Source: Bryum argenteum (lineage: Eukaryota; Streptophyta; Bryopsida; Bryales; Bryaceae). From it: 64,000 bases of DNA. The position numbers were made by a program, and so were the translations under genes. Below, one piece after another: positions 44,816 to 56,444 of the stretch. The stretch lies in contig CM073322.1 of NCBI GenBank assembly GCA_037043015.1, forward strand, positions 25,510,364 through 25,574,363, written 5' to 3'. How positions within the stretch are numbered: the stretch's first letter is position 1; the number at the start of each line of letters is the position of its first letter. The notes beneath the pieces are model-generated. The model was not told the DNA's origin, searched no databases, and saw only the letters and a program-made list of their open reading frames with translations.

Positions 44816-47519
44816 ATGGTACCTTCCGTTTCCCTCTCTTTCCTTTTTGAGCAAGTTTTTAAAAAAATAATTTCACAATACCATCGAAAGAAGTCGTTGT
44901 TTATGCTTATTTTCATAACAAACACCCGCGAGTGTTTGAGCTTCATCACTTTGCGTTAGGGTTTTGACCGTGCATTGTCATTGTTGCAGGGTGACACTCC
45001 TCCTCCTCGTCGCAGAGACAGGTATTGTGCGAAGAGAATTGTTGAGAGGTCGTTCGTATGTTTGCCTTCATCGTCTTTCTTTTTTTGCCCCCTTTGTTTA
45101 GATATTGTTTCGGGATGTCCAGCTGCACATAAGTATTGCATTACTTCTTTTGTTAAGTATCATGGTCTGTTGTTCTTATTCAAGATATTCAAGTTCTCTC
45201 TCTCCGAGAGAGAGGCCGGAGCGTTCACGTTCACGTACTCCGCCAAGACGGTTAGTGTCTTAAGCATCTTCATGTGCTTTCGTGCATTGAACTGTTGTGG
45301 TTTTTCTGATATTAACGTGTGTGTTATTGGTGTTTTTTTCATCAGAGGAAAGTCTGGGCCAGTTAACGATGGGCTCGATCGCTCAAGGTCAAGAACACCT
45401 CCTCGTCGGTGAGTATCTATCATCAGAGCTTGAGATGATGTATTTGATGTTTATGTATTAACTGCTGGAGCTGTTGTTCTGTTGCAGTGGTAGCAGAAGA
45501 GAACCCGATGCTTTAAACCCAGGCAACAATCTGTATGTTACTGGTTTATCTACTCGGGTGAATGAAAAAGACTTGCAAGAGCATTTTTCTCAAGAAGGCA
45601 AGGTGCGTATTTAGGGTGTATGATACACAATTTCTACAAAACCTGTGGCCCTTACTTGTATTACTGCAGCTTAATGTGTTTCCTGACAGTCGCGAATTCC
45701 TTAGCGCGTATGTTTCAACAATCTAATATAGAGAGAAGGCACGAGCTGCAATGAACAAACAGACTTCATTTCAGACCTCCTCAGTTCGTGAAATAACTAG
45801 CATCTCTTACATATACACCTTAAAGTGACCGTAATTGATACATTAGTATTTTAATCGTAGGTGTGGATATGTTTCCTACCTTCCATATTGTAGAAGAGAA
45901 TCTGCAGCTTGAAGAGGGGGAGTTCTCTCCAGTGCAGCTCACGAGTTAACTACGTTGAGTCCGGTAGAGTATATTGTTTAGAACCGAATCAACGACAGAA
46001 TTGGTAGTCTGAACTGATCGGTTTTGAGATTGGCAGGTATTGGAATGCCGATTGGTACTAGATCCCAGGACGCGAGAGTCTCGTGGGTTCGGGTTCGTCA
46101 CAATGGAGCATCTGGACGATGCAGAGCGGTGCATAAAGTATCTAAACCGGTCTACACTTGAAGGACGAATGATAACAGTTGAGAAGGTGCGTGACTACAA
46201 AGGGGCCAAATACAACAGTCTTCAGATATCCGAAATGACGAAACTATCCAGTCTCATTTTTATTGTGTATGCTAGTGGTGTGCATGCATTGTTCTTGTAT
46301 TGATCCAGGTTTTGCTGATGAGTACCTACTTTTGACCCTTTTGGTCATCCAGAATATTCCGGATCATCATCTTCGCTCTGCTTCCACAAATATCACCCTC
46401 CCATTTAGTCTATTCTACAGCGACATTAAAGATCGCAAGTTCCAACTCATCGTTGGGTCCTTGCAGTCGATTGGTCCTTGCGGAAGATCATCTCAATTTT
46501 CAGCTTCCTAGGGTACTTCAATCGATCTTCAAGCTCTTCAAGCTGAGAACTAGAGATCTACTCGATAGTCTAATCCAAATCGATGGAAGAGATTCAATCC
46601 AAGCTCCAAGATCGATAGTCAATCTAAGGATGCTTCGACCCCTGCCTGCCTACCATGCAACTAGAGGTCGAAGGTTCAAATGCTTCTAGTCAATCATACC
46701 GATCTGCGGCCATTCAACTCTCTCAATCGAACAAACATTTGTGGTCTTCTACTCTCGGGGCTACTACCACTAATCTCAAATCGTGACCAGTCTCCGAAAT
46801 CTGTTGATGAATGTGGGAGCCGGACAGAGTTCAGCTTTCCAGATATCCGAATAATCAGTCACCTGTCTGTCCATGATGCTTTTCTTTGCTACTTTCGAAA
46901 TGGCTGTAAGTTCATGATGGACCCACTGTTTGTTTCTCCTGTAGAGTGATAATTTAGCAACTGCTTAACTGTCTCCTTTTAACGAGGTAACTGATGCTCG
47001 ATGATACTCACAATTTCTGATGCAGTGCTCATTACCCTCTTTTTTTAATTGTTGTCCTTCGTTTGCTTGTGTAGGCGAAACGTAAGCGAGCACGTACTCC
47101 AACTCCTGGAGCTTATCTTGGAGTCAGAGGTATGCTATCAAGTCCTACAGCTATTGATACTCCATTCTTTTCGTAATTCTTTCGCCTTTTGAGATATCTA
47201 TTGCATTCGTTATTGAAAGGTAGTTATTGACCAAGTCTTAAACGTTCGCTTCTTTATTGCATTGACTGTTTTAGTTGATACTGAAACAACGACAGCTATG
47301 CAAGCAAATCGACGGGGTGGTGGTGGAGGCAGAGGTGGTGGAAGCTATTCGCGTGATGGTAGCAGGAACATGCGGCACTCGCCAGAGTATGCACCATATC
47401 AAGGTGGTCGAGACAGTGGCCGAGATAGGGGCCGAGATAGGTCACCTCGTTATTCTCCTTACCGCAGTCATGCTCGAGACCGCTCTGCATCTCCCCAATA
47501 TGCTTCCTATCGTCGCTGA
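44816..47519 (+). CDS. SR45A: SR45a / transformer-2-like serine-arginine splicing factor
   Basis: Eight exons with GT-AG borders join in frame to 242 residues: 44816-44818, 44990-45021, 45185-45250, 45346-45408, 45488-45602, 46037-46186, 47075-47129, 47275-47519. The first coding exon is only the ATG, cut directly before GT. Layout: N-terminal RS/PP region (GDTPPPRRRDR, RSRSRTPPRR twice), one RRM (about residues 95-180) with RNP2 NLYVTGLS and RNP1 RGFGFVTM, the linker KRKRARTPTPGAYLGVR, then a Gly/Arg- and RS-rich tail ending ASPQYASYRR. The linker and RRM match plant SR45a and Tra2, nuclear splicing regulators that bind exonic enhancers. Introns 5 (434 bp) and 6 (888 bp) around the RRM exon are the longest, which would suit alternative splicing, common in this family. 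Confidence 0.92.
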
Positions 47520-48633
47520 TCACTCAGGCAATGCTCACCTCACTCTTTTCCTCACAAGCAATTTACTTCACTTGTACAGCTCTAACAACAGAGAATACTA
47601 TCGAGGATATTTCAGTAGTGTTTCGATTGAGTGATCCCTTTGGTTCTATCGACAGGAGACCTTAAAACTTTGTTTCTTGTGGATTTCTTCTGAATTGTAA
47701 GTGAGTTGTGGTTTTGCACCCTTGCCGTTTGAAGGCTAACCAAGTAACTGAGTAGGCTAGGCGGTTGTTGTTGATATGGTTGCGTTCCTGATTGTGTTCA
47801 TATGGTGCTTGATTTTGCAGGTGCTGAAGTACCGATGTTTTCCAGGCGGAGAATAGTGACATAGTGCTGGTTTGTGTTATTGTGTGACGTTTCTCTGGGT
47901 ATTTGAAGTTCTTTCTTTCGCTTTTGCTGATGATTTCTTATTTAGATTTAGTTCGATTGAGAAATGAGTACATTATGAACTTGCTGGTAGCTGATATACA
48001 TCAGAATGTTTCAGTAAAAAAATTCACTTTGGTATCGAAAGTCTTCCTTTTCACTGTTATTTCACATCCTTGTTAAGAAGTGGTGCCCCGCGTCTGTGTC
48101 TTCGTTATTTGTGCATTTCGAAGATAAATTCTTTTCAATGTTTCATGTGGAGGTTGGTGATGGTGTTCTTATCATTCTAGTGAGTCTACAGCGCGAGCTT
48201 GAATTGGTCACCAACACATACAGATACTTCTTGAATCGTCACCACTTGTAAGCTCGATCAAGTAATTTAAGTATGTTGAATCAAGCTTGAGTTGTTACCA
48301 GTTATTAGCTCCATCAAGCCTATAACATATAGCTTGAGATGCCAACATCAAGAAAGTACAGATGCACCTCATAGATGTTTATCAGCAACATGAACCTGAA
48401 ATCTCAAGAACACTGGAAACGAAGAACTATCTCATGCATGTGCAATGGACAAGAATGATCAATGATATGAATTCAAATGAGTGGTTTAGGAGATTGGCAC
48501 CGGTCTGCATGTTGTGTCATGGATACAGGCTTTTACCAGGAACACAAAGTAAATGGCTCAGATTTCAATATATAAATAGAAATTCGTCGCATGGGATTCT
48601 TTCCAACAATCAGTAAATATTAAGAGTAGTCAA
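47520..48633. other. 3' flank of the SR45a-like gene and intergenic DNA
   Basis: The 3' UTR is probably in the first several hundred bases. No further gene seen. Confidence 0.5.
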
Positions 48634-49507
48634 TTAACCCTTACAGTTTCAACACATGCAAATTCTACTGTATGTGACCGTAGTGTATGTGTATCCCAAA
48701 TCTTAGAAATTCAAATTCCTCATCATTTGTGAGATCATAATGCTCAAAGCTGAAAAGAAAGTATTCTTCCATGTCGTAAAATGGCAAAGTTTTCTTTTTG
48801 GGATGAAGAAACCATGTTTGGAAGGTTAGTAGCACTTCAAAGCCTTGTTCCTAGGTGACTTAGGAATGTGTCTATGCAATTATTTCCCTCATACGACCCA
48901 TAAATTGCTATATAAATTGCTTGATTATTCACATGGAGGTATGCTGAAATTTAGATACAAATGCCCGTTTCAACAATTAAAAAGGCGTATAAAAAGATAT
49001 TGGACTGGTAACCTCAACAGTGAGATCATGCCTTATTACCTTTTCTACATGTACAAAGAACAAGCACCAATGTCCCTTTGTCTATTGGGCACTGGCTCAT
49101 TGGCAAGACGAACAGACACTTTATTCACGCCGGCCCTGTAATAAGGAGTGAAGTTTTTATCCTATCCTACAAAGAACAAAAGTTGAAAAAGTAGAATCTC
49201 AGTTTTGGTGATTTTTTGAAGTTTCTGCGTTTTAATCAAGTTTAGGCAGATTTGAGGATAAATGAGCATGTACCTCAATTTGGGCAATTTTGGGCTAATT
49301 TCACATAGTGTTTTCAAACTTTGACTGCAAATATCTCCTAGAGTACAATGAATTTTGGGGCATGAGGTGACTTTTCGGAAAATTGTAGAGAAACACTCTA
49401 CAACCTCCAAAAGGTTTCAATTTCATGTGACTTGAAAATAGTAATTCAGAAGGCAGACTAAAGCCAAATCGGCCCAATACGGGCCTCTTGAAACTTTAGG
49501 GGGTTAA
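48634..49507. mobile_element. TTAA element family C, copy 2 (complete)
   Basis: An 866-bp non-coding body between TTAA at 48634-48637 and 49504-49507. Ends: CCCTTACAGTTTCAA and (reversed) CCCCCTAAAGTTTCAA. It shares blocks with 23.3-24.1 kb and carries a SINE-like D copy at 49080-49155 that is absent from that copy. Confidence 0.82.
49080..49155 (-). repeat. SINE-like short repeat family D, copy 5, inside element C
   Basis: ttgggcactggctcattggc, then acgaacagacactttattca, then cgccggccctgtaataagga. It interrupts the alignment of the two family C copies, so it inserted after C. Confidence 0.7.
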
Positions 49508-51655
49508 AGGAGTTGGGATTCGATGTATTTGCTTACTTATTGATCCAAAAATTTGTGAACCCATTCACAATTCATACATGAGATATAGACTCCCAAAAGT
49601 GTCATAAAGCAACTAAAAAGCTCTTACCATTATCAACGTTTCATGTACTACTACATTATGTGGTATTTTTAGAGCCACTAGTGGTGCTTTTTCTACATGT
49701 AGTGAGCATGATGGGGTTAATTTGCGGTTGATTTTGTAAACTTCGAAGAGGCCTCTCACACAAACAAAGCTTGGTTGCTGTCATTTACAATTTAGATTGG
49801 TAGTGGCGATTTTACAAACCTTTGTTGATTCCTTACAACCACCATTGAGACAATAATGTGCTAAATCACATCCGGTTCCGATTTATCGAAGCCAAATCCG
49901 ATTGATGGATGTATGAAGTTGCCATCGTCGATGCCAAAATGTGGTGTTGTAGAAGCATAAATGACAACATTCTATAATTGGAATAGGTTGGTCCAAATGG
50001 GGTCAAAGGAGCATATACATGCACGGTACAAACCTCATCACAACTTTAATTGTTTAAAAGCTAGATCTAAAATTCATTACTTGGTTGTCGCAATGATACC
50101 ACTTTGTTTTTACTTCCTTTTTGCATTTCATAACTTGTGTTCAAAATAGTTGGAATGATTGGATGTTGTAATCAATGATCAATACTATATGTGATCTTTT
50201 GTGTTTTCGCAAGTTTAGAACTACAGCTAGCAGTTTCACGTGGGAAGAGGATTCCCTTGACCATGAAATCATGCGCATCAAGCATATTGGCTTTGGCATC
50301 AAATTTGATAAGGTTGGCAATGGTTTACGGCGGAGGCTACGTCCCCAACGACAAACATTTATGCTAAGGCCGCATTAACTTACGCGCGTGTAACTTACGT
50401 GATGTTCAACTTATCTTATCATGTCTAACTTTATAGTTGTTTTGTCTTGTTAGAACATATACATAAAAAGTATGTGTCGATCTCATTTGCATGAAATATC
50501 ATATGGCTGCTCCCCTTGCGCCTTCCGTGCACTTCTTTTATTTATTGTACGTGCTTTTCATGAGGCGATTGCAGTTTACATCACACACACTTGGCTGCTC
50601 AAGTTGATTCCCTTCTGCTCAATTCATGATTCTCTCTAACCTCTATCATGATAATTGGTGGAGCCTTTGATTATCCTCAAATGTTTGTCATAGATACTCT
50701 ATGATTCTAAGTTCGTAAATTGAGTAGATATCATACAAGGCTCCAAAAAATGAGGCAATCGATACATTCCTCACTCGCTTACAACTTTGTACTCCCATTA
50801 TTCAAAGATCTCCTTGCATACTCAGACATAAGAAGGTTATAGATTAGATGGTGTGCCGTATAAGTCTAGTATACATCGGACAGGTCTTACCATAAGCTTC
50901 TTGAAAAGTGCACGTATCAGTGCACCAAATCACTCTTTCGCTCCGACATTCCTATTGCCAATTCCTTTTTAAAAAGAACTGAAAACGAAAGTGTCGGTTG
51001 TCTGAATGAAAAGTCGGTAGTCTGCGTAACAGTCGGTAGTCTGCATGAAACGTCGGTAATGGTCTTCCTTAAGTTTCTTGAGAGAATAGAAGTCTGGATG
51101 GCAATGAAAATCGTGGTTGCCATGAATTCGAACTAGTCCGACTTCTGACTTCTAAGTGATACTTGGAGTGAGAGTCCAATTTTCCAATGATTCTCCAAAT
51201 TCAAACATCATTATCATTCTTGTTCTAATTCTTCCTCAAGTTGGCCGATTCTTTGAATCTCAAGTCTTCACAGTGAGAATACGACTCCATTCAAGGTTGA
51301 TGAATCATTCAACAGAATGTCATTTCAACAAAAAATACTTCAGTACCAATTTAAGGGATTTTGGACCTCTCAAGGATTGTTTATATCAATTAAATCCGCA
51401 GATGACTAGATTTTCAGGAGCATGATGACTATGTTTAGTTTCATGAGTCCATGAATATGAACAGGGATTCATGAACCACACTATTATGACTAGATTTGTT
51501 CAGTGTGACCAAGTATAGTCACTATTTCACGAACAATCTAGTCATTCGCAAAGAATACTCTCATTGTGATAACTTTGAATTCTTCATAAGGTAGACTAGC
51601 TTGTTAGAGAGCGCAAGCCTTGGAATATGGCCAGTTACTAATGGAGTAGCAGCCA
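49508..51655. other. intergenic, no gene seen
   Basis: About 2.1 kb without a supported gene. It contains a short tandem array at 50990-51060. Confidence 0.5.
50990..51060. repeat. tandem repeat, about 3.5 units of 19-20 bp
   Basis: Units agtcggtagtctgcatgaaa (variants: tgtctgaatgaaa, tctgcgtaac) follow one another, then a partial gtcggtaatgg. Confidence 0.75.
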
Positions 51656-51858
51656 TTAACCCCTGAGCGCCCCAACGGACTAAATCTGTCCGCCAAGAAT
51701 TTGTCCGATCAGAAGTCAACCCAACTTTGACTAGTATAATAAATAAATCCATACGGTCATTTTGACTCAAATTTTCAGCACACATTCATACCCTAATCAT
51801 AATCCAACTTCAACGGTTGGATCTACTTGATCCCATGTTTCTTTGCGCCAGGGGTTAA
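51656..51858. mobile_element. TTAA element family J
   Basis: A 195-bp body between TTAA at 51656-51659 and 51855-51858. Ends: CCCCTGAGCGCCCC and (reversed) CCCCTGGCGCA. It contains catacggtcattttgactca and caacggttggatctac. The shortest member seen, and non-coding. Confidence 0.78.
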
Positions 51859-53179
51859 CACCTCTTTATCTGTCTGCGTCTCTAATGAATTGCACTGTCG
51901 GTATCTACAAGCAAGACTGGCGATTGAGTTATACTCGAATTCAGACATTAAAAAACTCGCTATCGTGATCAAACTCTCACCGGAGCATTGGCACAGAATT
52001 CATGGAGCATGAAACTGCTAAACAAAAGAAACTTCAAATTGGATTCTCCTTCCTCATCATTCTCAGCATAAATTCATCGATCATGAAACACATTCTCACA
52101 ATCGATTCATGCTTGCAATCAATCCATTCTCGACCAAACGATTGAATCATCATGGGAGGCCTCATTACATTCTTCCTCACTCTAGATGCTCATGTAGAGC
52201 CTTGTCAAGGTCATGAGTTCATGTGTCCTTGTTCAGATTGCAACTTCGATGTTCAGGAGTCGGTGCAAGCTCATGCCGAACTTGAAGCTGGTCCTCGTCT
52301 TACGAGCTTTCCAGACAAGAGGTGCAACTGCAACTTGTGGTACTGCCCGATTTGCGGCGGCCGCGGATAATCAAACAGACTCATGAATGTTTACGATGGG
52401 TCATGAGATGTTTCGACATTTCAGTATTTCACATTCGTAGCATGGACTCGATTAGATCGAGTGTTAGAAAAAGGCTTGCAATGCTTTCTAGTAGTGAGAT
52501 CCTGGTTTTGTAGCAAACTGCTGTCATGAATAAAAGTTTCGTCTCTGGGAACCAGCTTGAAATTCCTACTACTCTGGGTCCTTACACATTCAGTAAGCTA
52601 TGATGTGCAACTAGAGAGTAGTGAGAGAAGCTAAGCAACTGATGATTTGAACGGAGCGTACAACCACCAAATGAATCTTGTTACTTGATCGACAACTGAA
52701 AACATACACATTCGTCTTCTGCAGATGCCACAATAGAAGTTGACCAAGCTAATGAAGAGTTGCTATTCTTCCTTTAATACGTTATGAACTGCTCGGTAAT
52801 TCCACATGAATGTGGTCAGAATCAGCCAACAGTCGCGATGATTGATAAAGTGGTGCATGAAAACTCCAGAGATTCAGCTCAAGAGTGTTTCTAGTGACAG
52901 GTAGGACGCAAGCTCAAACGAATACATTTGTACTACAAGCTCCGGGCCACAGTCGATTTTACAAAACAAAAAATGCTCTTTCGATAACTGTAACGAAGTC
53001 ACAGGCCTCGCATATGATACAAGACGAAGTCCATGATCTTTAACAATTTAGAATCTGTGTACGTAATTGCTATTGACCGGGGACAACATGCTCAATGGAG
53101 CCATCATGCGGAGTGCAGAGGCAGCGCACTCTCGGACAAAAAAGGAATAGGACTATTCTACAAACAATAAGAATGATGA
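51859..53179. other. 3' flank of the YBEY gene and intergenic DNA
   Basis: It includes the Cys-rich small ORF at 52152. The 3' UTR of the minus-strand YBEY gene probably lies next to 53179. Confidence 0.45.
52152..52370 (+). CDS. possible small Cys-rich protein, 72 residues, unknown
   Basis: ATG-started ORF with eight Cys (18, 25, 27, 30, 58, 60, 65, 68): CPCSDC and CNCNLWYCPICGG suggest two metal-binding knots. The first 12 residues are hydrophobic (MGGLITFFLTLD). I do not recognise the family. It could be a chance ORF, an exon, or a transposon remnant; no splice signals or promoter could be assigned. Confidence 0.25.
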   Translation: MGGLITFFLTLDAHVEPCQGHEFMCPCSDCNFDVQESVQAHAELEAGPRLTSFPDKRCNCNLWYCPICGGRG

Positions 53180-54814
53180 TCAAAGAATGTACTTCTCAAT
53201 TGCTGTCGCAACTCCATCTTCATCGTTGCTACCAGTGACAGCATTGGCAACAGCGAGGGTACGAGCAGCGCCGTTCGACATAGCAACGCCCCATCCAGCT
53301 AAAGATAACATCTCGATATCGTTCTCACCATCACCAAGAGCCATCACCTCATCGACATTCACATCGAGATGTTTCAACAGAAGCTCCACACCCAAGCCTT
53401 TGGAGATTCCCGAGGGAAGAACCTCCATCATCTCGGGGAGTGCTTGGACAACAGTGGCCCGTCCTCGCAAAGCCAGAGACCAGTGCGGTCTCAAGAATGT
53501 GGCCACTCTCTCTGCTGTGTCGAGGTAGATTACTTTCTGGATAGGCACCTTCTTTAACTCGTCGATGGAATCGAGAACCTCCGCTTTCGGCTCGTAGTAA
53601 ACCTCGTGAAGCTCGTCTATTAACGGGTGGGAGAATAGTGTCACGCAGCGATCTCCTGTGAATCCAACAAGAGGGACTTCGTGCTCGAGAGAGAATTCGA
53701 AAAGCTCGCCTACGATTGATGAATCGAGAGTTATGTTTTGTAACACTTTGCCGTTCTTTCCAAAGACCTGCAATCCTTGTAGAAACACTCCTGGTGTGGA
53801 TTCGGAAAGAATTCCATCCTTTCCAGCCAGCCCGACTGGTGATAGTGCCGCCATCGCTGCCGGCCTTGTCTTCCCCGTCGCAATAATCACCGTAACTCCT
53901 GCCTCCATAGCTGCCCGTAAAGCATCGGCCGTCTTGGGAGTGATGAAGCTCTTCGTATTCAGGAGCGTCCCGTCCATATCACAAAACAATATCCTAAACT
54001 TCGTCTTGGAAAGAACCGCGGTATCATCATCGATAGGGTTAGGGTTTTGAGAGCGGATGAGGCCCTTGACTTGCCATCCAAGAGCGGCAAGGATGCGATT
54101 CTCCTCGTCTTCCATTTCTTTCGAAGCCTCGGGACCAAGCTCATGGTCATAATCAAGCACATGTAACAAGCCATGAACGAGGAGAATCCTCAGCTCATCA
54201 AGAAGCGAGTGACCTCGTTCCTGCGCTTGGCGAGCTGCCGTTTCGATAGATATCACGACGTCACCAAGTAAAAGTAGAGGCGAACCGTCGAGAGGCTGAT
54301 CCTGAGGGAATGACAGAACATCCGTGGGAGCATCTTTCTGTCGCCACTCTTTGTTAAGCTCCCGGATGCGCGCATCGTCGCAGAGAAGGACCGAAAGCTC
54401 CACGGTCTCGGATAAGTCGAAGTCTTCGAAATTCGAGATCGCGAGCTTGACCGCGAGCGGGGCATCGATCTCGAGCTGCTCGATAACCGCGGGGAGAATG
54501 GAGCCTGCTTTCAACGTCTCGTCGATGATGATGGGAACCTCGATGCTCACCTCCTTGGAAGGCGCCGTTGAGGGGGTAACGGGGGCCAGGCACCGCACCT
54601 TGGAATCTGTCGAACTCGAGGAGCTGCTCCATGTTCGCGAATTGCTGCTGGCCTGGATGAGAGTGCTGATGCCCGAGCGAGAAACAGAGCGGAATGGAAC
54701 GAATTTGGGGAATTTCGGGGACTGTGGGATGAGTGAACGGGAATGGAGAGTACGAGAGAGAGAGAAGGAAGCGGGAAGGGATCGTACCAACGCTGCTCTG
54801 GCGAACAACGCCAT
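53180..54814 (-). CDS. YBEY: YbeY endoribonuclease - HAD hydrolase fusion, organelle-targeted
   Basis: Intact intronless frame of 544 residues. The N-terminus (MALFARAALVRSLPASFSLS, Arg/Ser-rich, acid-poor) looks like a chloroplast or mitochondrial transit peptide. Residues about 88-250 are YbeY (UPF0054): HGLLHVLDYDH gives the zinc-binding His214, His218 and His224 of HGxLHxxxYDH. Residues about 270-544 are a Cof-type HAD hydrolase: DMDGT (Asp279, Asp281), IATGKTRP, and GDGENDIEM (about 494-502). The same fusion is known in plants (Arabidopsis chloroplast YBEY, a ribosomal-RNA processing RNase); the HAD substrate is unknown. The start is the first ATG of the frame and is followed by the transit peptide. 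All key residues are present. Confidence 0.94.
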   Translation of the reverse strand: MALFARAALVRSLPASFSLSRTLHSRSLIPQSPKFPKFVPFRSVSRSGISTLIQASSNSRTWSSSSSSTDSKVRCLAPVTPSTAPSKEVSIEVPIIIDETLKAGSILPAVIEQLEIDAPLAVKLAISNFEDFDLSETVELSVLLCDDARIRELNKEWRQKDAPTDVLSFPQDQPLDGSPLLLLGDVVISIETAARQAQERGHSLLDELRILLVHGLLHVLDYDHELGPEASKEMEDEENRILAALGWQVKGLIRSQNPNPIDDDTAVLSKTKFRILFCDMDGTLLNTKSFITPKTADALRAAMEAGVTVIIATGKTRPAAMAALSPVGLAGKDGILSESTPGVFLQGLQVFGKNGKVLQNITLDSSIVGELFEFSLEHEVPLVGFTGDRCVTLFSHPLIDELHEVYYEPKAEVLDSIDELKKVPIQKVIYLDTAERVATFLRPHWSLALRGRATVVQALPEMMEVLPSGISKGLGVELLLKHLDVNVDEVMALGDGENDIEMLSLAGWGVAMSNGAARTLAVANAVTGSNDEDGVATAIEKYIL

Positions 54815-55130
54815 CGCTACGAAATTAAGCAGCGCAATTGAGCCAGCGATGGACGCCGATCCAGTACAATGGCATTTGCGTGATTACTGTTGCTTTTGAG
54901 ACGATGAAGACGAACCTCTTTTCCTCTCCTCGCTTGTTGCGAGCATCTACGGTAAGTAAATAATTAGTGTCTGACAGCAAATAGTGTCCAATTTACTATG
55001 AAAAGTTGCTGGAGAAACATGGATATTGTCATGTTTCTCTTTGAGCATCTCCACCCATACTCGCTAAAGGTGACTCGCTAAAAATGCTCATCTATATTTG
55101 AAGAGCCCTTGAAATCACACTCCCCTACTC
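54815..55130. promoter_or_regulatory. 5' flank of YBEY
   Basis: About 300 bp between the YBEY start (minus) and the next TTAA element. GC-richer next to the gene, then AT-rich. No distinct TATA box could be assigned. Confidence 0.4.
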
Positions 55131-55500
55131 TTAACCCTTAAACGCCCGAGCAAGCCCGAGGGGCTTGATTCCAACAGAATCTTCCCTGTAGCTCTCATTG
55201 TACTCAACGTTTCACTTATATTTTGATGTCAAACTGGTCACCTCCTTTTGATGCATTCAAAAAGTGAATTTTCACAATTCAAATCACAATTTGTATGAAT
55301 GATTTTGTGGTTTGAAAGGATTGTGGTAGGTAGGTTGGGGTTGTACATAACCTTGTAGGAGGTTGCAAGCTCATCATTGATTGGTCCATTCATGATGCCC
55401 AAGTTCAAAAAGTGCACTATTCATGATGCCCAAGTCCAAAAGATGCTGTGATCCAATTTTGGGCTGCCCGTTTTAGACCCCAAGGGCGTTTAAGGGTTAA
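55131..55500. mobile_element. TTAA element family E, copy 2 (complete)
   Basis: A 362-bp body between TTAA at 55131-55134 and 55497-55500, with ends CCCTTAAACGCCC and GGGCGTTTAAGGG. Close match of 24440-24801 with equal body length. It lies about 320 bp upstream of the YBEY start codon. Confidence 0.9.
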
Positions 55501-55756
55501 AGGCTCCTCAAGCACCAAAAGTGCATGTGAAATAGTCAGTGCACCAATAGCAAGTAGAATGTCAGATTTAGTCACCTAAAATTAGATTTGGAGGGTTATT
55601 TCTTGACGCGCCATAGTAGAGAGTCACGAGACATTTTTGAAGGGCCCTTAGCATTTCTCATTCACTTATTGTGTGTGTCAAACACTTGGCGAGTATGGGT
55701 GCAGATGCTCTTAGGGAGGTATTTGATTAAACATGTGAAAGATCATCAACTTGTGT

Positions 55757-55878
55757 GATAGATAGATAGAAACTCCGGTCTCTTTCTAAGGGGCTGGCGT
55801 GAATGAAGTGTCCGTTCATAATGTTAATATCCCAATAGCCACGGAACGAAGGGGGTTTGGAACAATAGTACTTCCCCC
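55757..55878 (+). repeat. SINE-like short repeat family D, copy 6
   Basis: GATA tract, gaaactccggtctctttct, then the core ggctggcgtgaatgaagtgt, ending aacaatagtacttcccc. Orientation as copies 1 and 2. Confidence 0.8.
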
Positions 55879-55999
55879 TCTCGAGGATGGACACTGTAAT
55901 TACGCAAGTTTCTAGCTAGTTACTAGTGCCTTGAAGATACTTGGCATAGCATCCCCCGAAGGGCTTTGAGGTACCCATACAACAAGGTCCAAGGACCTC

Positions 56000-56150
56000 C
56001 ACAATAGTTGGGTGGACTATAGTGGTGAGCACCACGCTAACATGGGGAATAGAACCCACAACCTACTCATTGGAAGCCATCAGCAGGAATAAAACCCACG
56101 ACCTCCTCATTGGGGGCCATAAGCCCTAACCACCAAGTCAAGGCTTGTGG
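56000..56150 (-). repeat. tRNA-derived SINE-like sequence, duplicated box B
   Basis: On the minus strand cttggtggttagggcttatg resembles a pol III A box. It is followed by gtgggttttattcc and then gtgggttctattcc, two B-box-like sequences (GGTTCRANTCC) about 44 bp apart. No cloverleaf forms, so it is not a tRNA gene. Confidence 0.45.
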
Positions 56151-56444
56151 TGCCTCAATGTGTGTCACTATTAGTGTCTCAGTTTACATTACTTCTTGCC
56201 ACATTCACTCTTCGTCACACCTTGGGTAACATGCGCTTTGTAATATTACACCTTTGAAGTGTGTTCCTTAGTAAAGTGGCTAATCAACTATGTTCTACCT
56301 AGCTTCAATTATTGGAATGTACCTCAAGTGTGAAGTTGTAGAATGTGACAAATTATTTAAAAAGATTAAGAAGAATCTGGTATGCAATTTTAATATACCT
56401 TTATTTAGAAAAGACACAAATTGTTTGAGACACTCCTTTTTTCA

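Noticed and set aside
54324..54899. 191-residue frame opposite the YBEY transit peptide and YbeY domain
   Set aside because: Antisense shadow of a conserved intact gene, with low-complexity composition.
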